Below, in pieces: positions 1 through 7,289 of a DNA stretch of 18,548 nucleotides (the first letter of the stretch is position 1; every line of letters begins with the position of its first letter). The position numbers were made by a program, and so were the translations under genes. Origin of the DNA: Bacteroidota bacterium (lineage in GTDB: Bacteria; Bacteroidota; Ignavibacteria; SZUA-365; JAADGX01); the NCBI GenBank assembly GCA_024276335.1, contig JAJRXL010000136.1, positions 1 to 18,548 on the forward strand. The letters run 5' to 3'. Below the pieces are notes generated by a model. That model had not been told where the DNA came from. It was given only the letters and a program-made list of their open reading frames with translations, and ran no database searches.

Positions 1-1370
1 AACCCGGCCAAGAAGGCATCGTATTCTTTCCGGGCGATCTTTTCGTAAAAGACCACGCCTTCCACGGCCTCGATCTTCACGATGATTCCCAGTTTCTTGA
101 GATTATCCTGGATGATGTTCGCCGCGTATGCCCGACGCGCGTTCCCTGCATTATAACGCAGGGTGAATTCGAACTTCCGCCCGTTGTGATCAAGTATTCC
201 ATCGCCGTCAGTGTCCGTCCACCCCACCATCGCCAAGAGGTTGCGCGCTTTTTCCGGATCGTAGGGATACGGCTTGAGGTCGAAATTGTACGCCCATCGG
301 AAAATAGGCGAGATATCGCTGGTGGCAAGCTGGCCGTAGCCTCCGAGAAAGCCATCGATGATCTCCTGCCGGTTGATCCCGTAGGTCAGCGCCTGGCGCA
401 CGCGCTTGTTGCCGAACAAGGGGTGGGGTTTGATCACTTTTCTTCCACTTTCGTTCCACGCCTTGAAATCGATGTTCGCCCACCCGACGTATTCGTAAAC
501 ACGCGGCGGCATTGTCTCGATACGAATGGAGGGATAATTCAATTGGAGGTCCTGGACATCTTCGGGATTGATCGGCCACATCATATCTATCGTACCCTTT
601 TTCAACTCGGTAAGTCGTGTCACGGGTGCTGAGATGACGCGCAAAATAACCCGCTCGAGCTTTGCCGGGTAAGGAAGATTACATTTCGGGTTTCGCGCCA
701 ACACGATTTCCTGCTGACGTATCCACTTTTCGAGCTTGAAGGGCCCCGCGGAAAGCGGCCGCGCATTCGCCGGGTTGGAGTCAAGCGTGCGCAGATCGGC
801 GTTCTGGAAAATATGCTTGGGGATCGGGGGCAGATTCAAATGAAAGAGTTGCGTGGGATAGGTGTGGTCAAAGTGAAAGATCAGCGTGCTGTCATTGATG
901 ATCTCGATACTGCGGTCCACGTCGAATTTCCCGTTGGTCCAGATCATGTTCCGCACATAATTCTGGCGCGGACTGCTGACGTCCGGGTTACCGTATAAGC
1001 CGTAAGCAAACTTGACATCTTCCGCGGTGACACGTACGCCGTCTTCCCAATACACGTCCCCGCGAAGATCGAGCCGTATATCCTTCTGCCCGTTGAGAAA
1101 TTCCCATGATTTCACCAGCATGGGGCCGTACACCAACCGGCCCTCGCCGGTCGCGAATTTTACATCGAACATCTGGGGGAAGATCGCATCGTTGACTTGC
1201 GAGGCAATCAACTCCGCGGAAACTACGGGATTGAAATTGTCGACATCGCCCATAATAGCTACAACGGCCGTTCCCGGCCGGGGGTCTTCACTTTTCGAGC
1301 CGGACTTCTTACCACAAGACGATAGCAGAAGAGAAAAGAGAAGTAGTAGGGTTGAGAACCGGGTAAACAT
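1..1370 (-). CDS. ABC transporter substrate-binding lipoprotein, SBP_bac_5 (DppA/OppA-like), 3' end cut by window edge
   Basis: About 456 residues are visible and the C-terminus lies outside the window. The ATG at 1370 follows GGAGG four bases upstream. The N-terminus is a lipoprotein signal: basic FTR, a Leu-rich core, then lipobox LSSC with the modified Cys at residue 19. The body shows family features of extracellular solute-binding protein family 5: a VYWEDG.. VTAEDVKFAY segment near residue 105-125, SAGPFKLEKW near 210, and RVRQALTYGINRQEII near 330. A DTDGDGILD loop at residues 386-394 resembles a Ca-binding DxDxDG loop and is common in this family's C-terminal lobe. The protein should bind peptides or similar solutes outside the cytoplasmic membrane for an ABC importer; no permease or ATPase gene is visible, so the ligand cannot be named. 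It lies downstream of hprK with a 150-bp gap and probably has its own promoter. Confidence 0.93.
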   Translation of the reverse strand, partial: MFTRFSTLLLLFSLLLSSCGKKSGSKSEDPRPGTAVVAIMGDVDNFNPVVSAELIASQVNDAIFPQMFDVKFATGEGRLVYGPMLVKSWEFLNGQKDIRLDLRGDVYWEDGVRVTAEDVKFAYGLYGNPDVSSPRQNYVRNMIWTNGKFDVDRSIEIINDSTLIFHFDHTYPTQLFHLNLPPIPKHIFQNADLRTLDSNPANARPLSAGPFKLEKWIRQQEIVLARNPKCNLPYPAKLERVILRVISAPVTRLTELKKGTIDMMWPINPEDVQDLQLNYPSIRIETMPPRVYEYVGWANIDFKAWNESGRKVIKPHPLFGNKRVRQALTYGINRQEIIDGFLGGYGQLATSDISPIFRWAYNFDLKPYPYDPEKARNLLAMVGWTDTDGDGILDHNGRKFEFTLRYNAGNARRAYAANIIQDNLKKLGIIVKIEAVEGVVFYEKIARKEYDAFLAG

Positions 1371-1459
1371 GAGACCTCCGTGGAAAGGTTGTCGAATCGG
1401 CGGTGTACCGTGAAAGCGTCCTACCAATCACGTTGAATTGCTTCGATAGTACCTCCAAA

Positions 1460-1488
1460 AATGAACGGAAAGTTTTAGAAAAAGTCAA
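1460..1488 (-). promoter_or_regulatory. Candidate promoter for the substrate-binding lipoprotein gene
   Basis: On the minus strand TTGACT (1488-1483) is followed after 17 bases by TTCATT (1465-1460), about 90 bases before the ATG at 1370. The -35 box is good and the -10 is weak. A stretch reading CATTTTTG at the same place is one base off the Bacteroidota TAnnTTTG -7 box, but its spacing to the TTG is slightly long. This is the only recognisable signal in the gap between hprK and the lipoprotein gene. Confidence 0.35.
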
Positions 1489-1520
1489 CCATTCGTGACG
1501 ATTTTATAAGCGCATGCACA

Positions 1521-2549
1521 CTACTCAAAATCGTGTTCAAACCACCCGATGGCGCGATCAGTATCTTCCAGGGATTCGTTCCGCTTGATCGCTTCCTCCA
1601 GGCGGCTCGCCATGGCCTTTGAAGCATCGAACCCGTAGTGCTTCAGCAGGTAGTTCAAAGCAATTGTTTCCGAGATGACGGTAACGTTTTTCCCGGGGAA
1701 AATCGGAAGGCGTACAAATGGGATTTCCACTCCCATGATATCACGCGTATCCTCTTCCTCCAACCCGACGCGCGTGTAATCCTCGTTGCTGTGCCAGTCT
1801 TCGAGGTGCACAATAACTTCCACCCGCTTTTGAAACCGGATGGATCGGACTCCAAACATGCTGCGCACGTCCAACATTCCCAGCCCACGGATTTCCATGC
1901 TGTGCTGGATCAGCTTCGTCCCCGATCCCATAAGGATTCCTTCTCCTTTGCGAACGACGATCACCACATCGTCCGCCACCAGCCGATGCCCTCGCTCCAC
2001 CAGGTCCAAAGCGATTTCACTCTTCCCGATGCCGGATCGGCCCGTGAACAGAAGGCCGATTCCGTACACGTCGACGAAAGCGCCATGAATCGTCGTCTGT
2101 GGACTAAAAATGTCGTCCAGGTAGTCCACGATAAAATACGTTGCTTTTGTCGTCTCAAATGGCGTCTGGAAAACCTGGACGTTCTTCTCGGTGGCAAGCT
2201 CTATCAGCGCAGGATCGCATTTATTGCCGCTGGTAATGATGAAGCAAGGAATATCAAACGCCAATATGCGGGCAAAGGTCGCCTTGCGCTCCTCCAACGA
2301 CAGCTCGGAAAGGTACCGGATTTCCGTGTTTCCCATGACCTGGATACGGTCATACCGGAACAGCTTCACGAACCCGGCCAACGCCAGGCCCGGGCGGTGG
2401 AGATTCTTGTCCGTGATCAGGCGCTTGAACCCGATTTCGCCGTTTACGCATTCCAGTTTCAGGCGATCCTTATTCGCCTTAAAGAATGCCCCGACAGTGA
2501 TGTTCTCCTTCTGGCTGATCTTGAGATTTTCCCAGTATTCCTTGCCGAT
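1521..2549 (-). CDS. hprK: HPr kinase/phosphorylase (HprK), probably initiated at an ATC codon
   Basis: Bifunctional serine kinase/phosphorylase acting on HPr or an HPr-like carrier in carbon regulation. The P-loop reads TGRSGIGKSE, followed by RLVADDVV and the family signature MEIRGLGMLDVRSMFG. The first recognised start in this frame is TTG at 2381, but that would cut off the conserved N-terminal domain. Translation continues upstream in frame through QKENITVGAFFKANKDRL and DKNLHRPGLALAGF, which match the family's N-terminal pattern (xxITVxxLxxxxxxxL ... NRPGLxLAGF). Between the upstream in-frame TGA (about 2616) and 2381 there is no ATG, GTG or TTG. A GGAGG at 2560-2556 lies six bases before ATC at 2549, giving 342 residues, slightly longer than the usual 310-330. 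It is the last gene of the minus-strand block, 89 bases after hpf; hpf-hprK adjacency is widely conserved. No ptsH or ptsI gene is visible. Confidence 0.93.
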   Translation of the reverse strand: MGKEYWENLKISQKENITVGAFFKANKDRLKLECVNGEIGFKRLITDKNLHRPGLALAGFVKLFRYDRIQVMGNTEIRYLSELSLEERKATFARILAFDIPCFIITSGNKCDPALIELATEKNVQVFQTPFETTKATYFIVDYLDDIFSPQTTIHGAFVDVYGIGLLFTGRSGIGKSEIALDLVERGHRLVADDVVIVVRKGEGILMGSGTKLIQHSMEIRGLGMLDVRSMFGVRSIRFQKRVEVIVHLEDWHSNEDYTRVGLEEEDTRDIMGVEIPFVRLPIFPGKNVTVISETIALNYLLKHYGFDASKAMASRLEEAIKRNESLEDTDRAIGWFEHDFE

Positions 2550-2555
2550 GACGCA

Positions 2556-2560
2556 CCTCC
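2556..2560 (-). promoter_or_regulatory. Shine-Dalgarno site that fixes the hprK start
   Basis: GGAGG on the minus strand (2560-2556), six bases from the ATC at 2549-2547. This is the only strong ribosome binding site near the true N-terminus of HprK and is why I place the start there and not at the TTG at 2381. Confidence 0.6.
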
Positions 2561-2583
2561 AATTCCCAGGGTGAAAGACAGTA

Positions 2584-2618
2584 TGACCGGTTCCGTCGCG
2601 GAGGACGGGAACCGGTCA
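2584..2618. promoter_or_regulatory. 11-bp perfect stem-loop in the hprK leader, with an anti-SD sequence in the loop
   Basis: TGACCGGTTCC (2584-2594) and GGAACCGGTCA (2608-2618) are perfect inverted arms around a 13-base loop. In the minus-strand transcript the loop contains CCUCC (2604-2600), complementary to the GGAGG of hprK 40 bases downstream. No T-run follows on the minus strand, so it does not look like an intrinsic terminator. It may be an mRNA-processing or stability element, or may hold the hprK ribosome binding site in a loop-SD pairing; the role is inference. Confidence 0.6.
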
Positions 2619-2638
2619 CGCGACAGACGATCAGGCTC

Positions 2639-2935
2639 TCAGCGATGCCGATGTTTCGTTTTGTATTTCTTCAGTTGCCTTTCCAGTTTAAACACGGCGT
2701 TATCTATCGATTTATAGAAATTCTCCGACTTCTCAACGGCTGTTAATGTAGTACCATACACATGGAGGTTTATCTCTGCGATTTTAATACTATCCTTCGT
2801 GCGTTCAAAAGAGAGCACGATGTTTCCATTTACAATACCATCATAAAAACGCTTTAATGTACCAACCTGATTGAGAGCATACTGCTTCAATCCTTCATGA
2901 GCTTTGAAATGCCGAGCAGTAAATTGTACGTTCAT
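2639..2935 (-). CDS. hpf: Ribosome hibernation promoting factor, short form (HPF/RaiA family)
   Basis: 98 residues, the length of short HPF/YfiA-type proteins (about 95-110). The N-terminus MNVQFTARHFKAHEGLK matches the family's beta1-alpha1 start, and the middle carries beta strands and the T-A-x-E-x-S-x-x-F-Y-K-S-I-D helix typical of the second half. The C-terminus is very basic (KKYKTKHRHR). It binds the 30S decoding region and helps form inactive ribosomes when growth slows. AGGAG lies about eight bases before the ATG. It is 44 bases downstream of xerC and precedes hprK. By hand count the gene is only about 39% GC, far below its neighbours. Confidence 0.93.
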   Translation of the reverse strand: MNVQFTARHFKAHEGLKQYALNQVGTLKRFYDGIVNGNIVLSFERTKDSIKIAEINLHVYGTTLTAVEKSENFYKSIDNAVFKLERQLKKYKTKHRHR

Positions 2936-2979
2936 TTTTCCGCTCCTTTCTGGTCTGGAAAATGTAGACGATGGACAGG

Positions 2980-3888
2980 CTATCCCGCCCGAGGATGGGC
3001 CTGTTTATAAATCTTCTTCAAACGTTCAGTCGAGACATGCGTGTAAATCTGCGTTGTCGAAAGGTTCGCATGGCCTAGAAGTTCCTTCACGGCGCGCAAG
3101 TCGGCGCCGCTGTCCAGCATGTGCGTGGCAAAAGAATGCCGCAACACGTGGGGGCTCAGGTGCTCGCGCGCGCTCGCGCTTGCCAGGTACGAATGCACGA
3201 TATCCTGAACACGCCGCGGGCTGATCCTCCTGCCCCGCCGAGAAAGGAACAAGGCCTTTCGATCCGCTCCTCTTCCGCTTTTTCGGAGTAACTCCGTTCT
3301 TTTATCCAGGTACAGACGGATCGCGCCGACCGCTTCGGAACCACAGGGGACGATCCGCTCTTTGCGTCCTTTTCCGAAAATACGTACCGTGTTCTGGTCG
3401 AGTTGAAGATCGTACACGTCGAGATTCGTAAGCTCCCTCAAGCGAATGCCCGCGCCGTAGAGGAGCTCGAGGATGGCGCGATCCCTGGCACCCGTGAAAG
3501 TGGACGTGTCGGGCAGCGCCATCACCATATCGATCTCATGAACATCCACGAACGTCGGCAGTTTCTTCTCCTGCCTGGGGGGGTGTATGGAGGCGGCCGG
3601 ATTCGTCCGGATGTACCCCTCGCGGTGACAGAACTTAAAGAAGGAACGAACCGCCGCCAGCTTGCGGCCGATAGACTTTCGCGAGAGACCCGACTCCACC
3701 AACCATCCCAGGTAGAACCGGATGGTGCCAGGATCGACAGCATGGATATCCGGCGTACTGGTTTGCGCCCATTCTTCGAGAAAGAGTATAAACTGCCGCA
3801 CATCCCGCCCGTATGCAGCCAGCGTGTGCGCGGAAACATTCCGCTTGACCTCGAGGTGGGAGAGATATGTTGAAATAAGCGCTTTCAA
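2980..3888 (-). CDS. xerC: Tyrosine recombinase XerC/XerD family
   Basis: 302 residues, normal for Xer recombinases (about 295-305), which resolve chromosome dimers at dif sites at the division septum. The N-terminal SAM-like core-binding domain covers about residues 1-90 and the catalytic domain about 110-295. All active-site residues are visible: Arg149 (GAGIRLREL), Lys173 (GKGRKER), His247 and Arg250 (SPHVLRHSFATH), His273 (LLGHANL) and Tyr282 (IYTHVS). The spacing matches E. coli XerD almost exactly. The start is TTG at 3888; the nearby ATG is in another frame and stops after six codons, and no other usable start lies upstream in frame. It is 30 bases downstream of topA. XerC and XerD cannot be told apart here, and no second Xer gene or dif site is in view, so the symbol is provisional. 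Confidence 0.92.
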   Translation of the reverse strand: MKALISTYLSHLEVKRNVSAHTLAAYGRDVRQFILFLEEWAQTSTPDIHAVDPGTIRFYLGWLVESGLSRKSIGRKLAAVRSFFKFCHREGYIRTNPAASIHPPRQEKKLPTFVDVHEIDMVMALPDTSTFTGARDRAILELLYGAGIRLRELTNLDVYDLQLDQNTVRIFGKGRKERIVPCGSEAVGAIRLYLDKRTELLRKSGRGADRKALFLSRRGRRISPRRVQDIVHSYLASASAREHLSPHVLRHSFATHMLDSGADLRAVKELLGHANLSTTQIYTHVSTERLKKIYKQAHPRAG

Positions 3889-3918
3889 CGCGATCGTCCC
3901 TTCATCAAATGGTGAAAG

Positions 3919-6177
3919 TTAAGCCGCTACGTCAATCTGGTCCAGAGGTTCCAACTCCCGATCGAATTCCTTCTTGCATCCGGGACATTTGAAAAATTCG
4001 CCCTTGCGCTGCGTGAACTTGGAGACCAGGAACGGATGCTGACACGCAGGACAAGCATGCGGCACCGGTTTGTCCCACGAAACGAAATCGCATTGGGGGT
4101 ACTTGCTGCATCCATAAAAGAATCGGCCGCGCCCGGATTTTCGCTCGACGATTTCACCTTCCTTACATTTCGGACAGACGATGCCAAGTGTAATCGGTTT
4201 CGTAAACCGGCATTCCGGATACCCTGAGCACCCGATAAATTGGCCGTAGCGGCTCTGTTTGATGACCAGGGGATTGCCGCATTCCGGGCATTTCTCATCC
4301 AGATCCGGAGGTTCGGTGCCCGGAAGAGGTTTCGTGTTCTTGCATTCCGGGTATTTGCTACAGGCGAGGAACTTGCCGTTTCTTCCCCATCGGATAATCA
4401 TACCGCTCCCGCACTTATCGCATTTTTCGTCGGTCTCCTGGACCAGCGTGGCTTTTTCCACGTCAATGGATTCCAGCAGTGAGTTGAACGGCTTGTAGAA
4501 TTCGTCAAGCACCTTTATGTAGTCCCGCTCACCCGTTGCGATAGTGTCCAACTCCTGCTCCATTTCCGCGGTAAAGTTGACGTTGAATATTTGTCCGAAG
4601 TATTCCTGAAGGATTTTATCCACGTCCATGCCCAGTTCCGTGGCATAAAGCCGACGGTCTTTCTGCTCGACGTAGCCGCGATCCTGGATGGTGGAAACGA
4701 TGAGCGCGTACGTGCTCGGCCGGCCGATTCCCAGAGTGTCGAGTTCTTTCACGAGGCTCGATTCGGTATACCGCGGCGGTGGTTTCGTGAAGTGCTGATG
4801 AGGATCGACCGCGGTCGTCTTCACCTTCAACCCATTGGCGACCCCGGCAGGAATGAGCGATTCTTCTTCCACCTCGTCTTCGCTCCGCGATTGTGACGCG
4901 AAATCATCGTACACCTGGAGATAACCGCGAAACTTGTACGTCGAACCGACGGATTTGAACTGGTATTTTCCGGCTTCCGTAATAACAACGGTTTGATCCA
5001 ACACGGCTGCCGCCATCTGGCTGGCGACGAACCGGGTCCATATCAACTCGTATAAGGCGTACTGCTCCCGGCTGAGATACGGTTTCACTTTTTCCGGCGT
5101 GTTTTCCAGCGACGCCGGGCGGATGGCCTCGTGCGCGTCCTGGGTTCTCGCCTTGGATTTGAAGACGCGGGGGGATTTCAATGCAAACGCGGCGCCGTAG
5201 GTTTTCTTGATCATCGATGACACCGCCTTGAGCGCCTCCGGCGATATCCGCGTTGAGTCCGTTCTCATGTACGTTATTAACCCCACTGCGCCCTCGGCGC
5301 CCAGCTCGACGCCTTCGTACAATTGCTGGGCCACGCGCATGGTCTTTTTCGTTCCAAAGCGGAGACGGGTTGACGCCGCTTGTTGCAGGGAACTCGTCGT
5401 AAACGGCGGCAAGGGATTTCGCTTCACCTCCTTGCGCGTGACATCGCTGATCGTAAATTGAAGCTTTCGTATTTCGTCAACGTATTTCTCCGCCGTTTTC
5501 CCATCCGGTATCGCAGCTTTCTTCCCCCCTATCTTGACCAATTTCCCGCGATATTGATCACCAGACGGAATTGCGAATTCAGCGGTAATGGACCAGTATT
5601 CTTGCTGTATGAAAGCCTGGATCTCGCGCTCGCGCTCGCATACCAGGTGCAAGGCCACTGACTGCACGCGACCGGCCGATAGCCCCTTGTAAATGGTCTT
5701 CCACAGAAACGGGCTGACTTTATACCCGACGAGCCGATCCATGATTCTCCGTGCCTGCTGGGATTGCACGAGCATCTCGTTGATGGCGCCAGGGCTCTTC
5801 ATCGCGGCATCCACACCGGACTTGGTGATTTCATTCACGAGGATGCGATGCACGGGTTTGCTCTCCGTCTCCTTCTCAATTTCCTTGGCGATGTGCCACG
5901 CAATGGCTTCCCCCTCGCGGTCCGGATCGGTCGCGATATACACCGCGTCCGCCTTCTTGGCGGATTGTTTCAGCTTCTTGATCACGTTCCCTTTCCCGCG
6001 AATGGTTACGTACTTTGGCTTGTACCCGTCTCCAACATCAACGCCAAGTTCTTTGTCGGGAAGATTCTTGATATGACCCACGGAAGCTTCCACGACAAAA
6101 TCCTTGCCCAGAAATTTTTTCAGCGTTTTCGTCTTCGAAGGAGATTCTACAATAACGAGAGATTTAGGTTTTACCAT
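3919..6177 (-). CDS. topA: DNA topoisomerase I (type IA)
   Basis: 752 residues. Relaxes negatively supercoiled DNA by a transient 5'-phosphotyrosine link. The N-terminal Toprim domain begins SLVIVESPSK with Glu11 and has the Mg-binding ATDPDREGE at residues 82-90 (Asp84, Asp86). The catalytic Tyr303 lies in ITYMRTDSTRIS. Strand-passage and gate segments follow (GIGRPSTYA), and the tail has four Cys4 zinc ribbons beginning near residues 586, 630, 668 and 709, with the topA pattern C-x2-C ... GrF.gCs.yPeC. The ATG at 6177 has no obvious Shine-Dalgarno. It sits between smg and xerC; smg-topA linkage is also found in Proteobacteria, which supports both calls. Confidence 0.98.
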   Translation of the reverse strand: MVKPKSLVIVESPSKTKTLKKFLGKDFVVEASVGHIKNLPDKELGVDVGDGYKPKYVTIRGKGNVIKKLKQSAKKADAVYIATDPDREGEAIAWHIAKEIEKETESKPVHRILVNEITKSGVDAAMKSPGAINEMLVQSQQARRIMDRLVGYKVSPFLWKTIYKGLSAGRVQSVALHLVCEREREIQAFIQQEYWSITAEFAIPSGDQYRGKLVKIGGKKAAIPDGKTAEKYVDEIRKLQFTISDVTRKEVKRNPLPPFTTSSLQQAASTRLRFGTKKTMRVAQQLYEGVELGAEGAVGLITYMRTDSTRISPEALKAVSSMIKKTYGAAFALKSPRVFKSKARTQDAHEAIRPASLENTPEKVKPYLSREQYALYELIWTRFVASQMAAAVLDQTVVITEAGKYQFKSVGSTYKFRGYLQVYDDFASQSRSEDEVEEESLIPAGVANGLKVKTTAVDPHQHFTKPPPRYTESSLVKELDTLGIGRPSTYALIVSTIQDRGYVEQKDRRLYATELGMDVDKILQEYFGQIFNVNFTAEMEQELDTIATGERDYIKVLDEFYKPFNSLLESIDVEKATLVQETDEKCDKCGSGMIIRWGRNGKFLACSKYPECKNTKPLPGTEPPDLDEKCPECGNPLVIKQSRYGQFIGCSGYPECRFTKPITLGIVCPKCKEGEIVERKSGRGRFFYGCSKYPQCDFVSWDKPVPHACPACQHPFLVSKFTQRKGEFFKCPGCKKEFDRELEPLDQIDVAA

Positions 6178-6257
6178 GTATGAGAAATAATGTCAAGTGT
6201 CGATTTCAGATCAAACCCCGACTGCCGCGAGCCGTTGTTTGTTGATACCCCACGGGA

Positions 6258-6713
6258 TCAATGGATGGTATCGTTTGTATTCAGCATCAGCCTGCTACCC
6301 ATCGTATCAACATCGTCGAGATCAAACAGAATAGAAGCGATGATGGATTTTAATTCCTGGAGCGTGACCTTGCTGAATCCCGCCATCATGATGCGGTCGA
6401 TCACCATCTCCAGGTCGTTTTCACCAAGCAGACCAAGTTCCCGCAACTGAATAAGATACCCCTGTGCGTCCGGGGTGATCACCGATCGTTCCGCTTCATG
6501 TAAAACACGGTGGGAATGCGATTCACCCGGCTCGTCCACCAGGACATTCTCGCCGAAATTGATCTTATCGAAGAGCCAGCTGAATGCCGTCCCGATTTCA
6601 CTCTCGGTGTACCCGCTGTCCTGCAGGCTGCGAAGGTCTATCTCGCCGAGTCGCTTGTTGTTTCGCATCTCGTGAATGAGATAGACGATAATTTCGATAA
6701 TTTTTTCTTGCAT
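6258..6713 (-). CDS. smg: Smg family protein (DUF494)
   Basis: 151 residues, close to the family's usual 150-160. It begins MQEKIIEIIVYLIHEM, then a helical segment ending LQDSGYTESEIGTAFSWL, and further on RELGLLGENDLEMVIDRIMM and a C-terminal acidic LDDVDT. This arrangement matches Smg/DUF494, a cytosolic family without an established function that lies next to topA and dprA in many bacteria. Here it is also directly upstream of topA, 80 bases away, and 86 bases downstream of ybeY on the same strand. No enzyme motif or membrane segment is visible. Confidence 0.85.
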   Translation of the reverse strand: MQEKIIEIIVYLIHEMRNNKRLGEIDLRSLQDSGYTESEIGTAFSWLFDKINFGENVLVDEPGESHSHRVLHEAERSVITPDAQGYLIQLRELGLLGENDLEMVIDRIMMAGFSKVTLQELKSIIASILFDLDDVDTMGSRLMLNTNDTIH

Positions 6714-6799
6714 TGGTATTGTCCGTTATTCGCTCGTGATCCTCGTGCAGAATTTATCCGATAATATAGCGAATGTCAAGTCCAGGCTCATTGCACTCA

Positions 6800-7216
6800 T
6801 TACTTCAGCAGCTTTCGAAGGTAGTACTCCTCGCGGGCTCGCATCTTGTCCCGATCCGGTGCGGAGGCATCGCGCCACCCCGCAAGGTGAAGAGTTCCAT
6901 GAATGACGAGACGCAATAATTCCTCTCGAAGCGAAACCTTGAATTCCCGTGCCTGGCGACGCGCCATCTCCACGTTGATAACAATTTCCGCATCCAGTGG
7001 TTCTGTATCCAGGGGAAAAGTAATCACATCCGTGGCGTAGTCATGACCAAGGAATTCCTTGTTCACCGCGAGAATCGTGGCATCGTCAACCAAAGCGATG
7101 GAAACAGCGACGGCTTTCAGATTTTCCCCCTTCAAGACACTCTCTACGCCCTTCCGCAGGACAGTTGCGCCGATCGGGCCTGTACGAATTTCGAACCTCA
7201 CGGGGATGTGGGTCAT
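6800..7216 (-). CDS. ybeY: Endoribonuclease YbeY (16S rRNA maturation / ribosome quality control)
   Basis: 138 residues, normal length. It has the family landmarks NKEFLGHDYATDVITFP (residues 52-68), a DAEIVINVEMARRQA strand, and the metal site HGTLHLAGWRD (His106, His110). In most YbeY proteins the site ends G-Y-D-H with a third His; here it reads G-W-R-D, so Asp116 would replace it. That replacement is, from memory, typical of Bacteroidota YbeY, so I do not read it as loss of function. The protein is a zinc-dependent single-strand RNase acting in 16S 3'-end processing. The start ATG at 7216 lies just past a 34-bp duplicated segment that separates it from the upstream gene, and there is no clear Shine-Dalgarno. 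Confidence 0.92.
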   Translation of the reverse strand: MTHIPVRFEIRTGPIGATVLRKGVESVLKGENLKAVAVSIALVDDATILAVNKEFLGHDYATDVITFPLDTEPLDAEIVINVEMARRQAREFKVSLREELLRLVIHGTLHLAGWRDASAPDRDKMRAREEYYLRKLLK

Positions 7217-7221
7217 TCACT

Positions 7222-7289
7222 ATATATCGGTAAGTTGATCAGGAAGAATGTCCTCATATATCGGTAAGTTGATCAGGAAGAATGTCCTC
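7222..7289. repeat. Exact 34-bp tandem duplication at the end of the 149-aa gene
   Basis: Positions 7222-7255 and 7256-7289 are identical over 34 bases, directly adjacent. On the minus strand one copy encodes the last eleven residues EDILPDQLTDI of the unknown protein. The copy junction supplies its TGA stop, and the other copy is untranslated and ends at a TAG just before ybeY. Without the duplication the protein would end at the same residue with TAG, four codon-like bases from the ybeY ATG. Confidence 0.97.

Noticed and set aside
181..240. DxDxDG loop in the substrate-binding protein as a novel calcium-binding module
   Set aside because: This loop occurs commonly at the same place in SBP_bac_5 proteins, so it is not unusual here.
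2381..2381. TTG at 2381 as the start of hprK
   Set aside because: It would remove the conserved N-terminal domain, which is encoded in frame upstream, and it has no Shine-Dalgarno.
2584..2618. Hairpin as an intrinsic terminator after hpf
   Set aside because: No T-run follows on the minus strand; the sequence after the stem is CATACTGTCTTTC.
1638..2717. Plus-strand ORF of 359 codons opposite hprK and the hprK leader
   Set aside because: Antisense shadow; the minus strand encodes clear HprK motifs and the plus frame has no family pattern.
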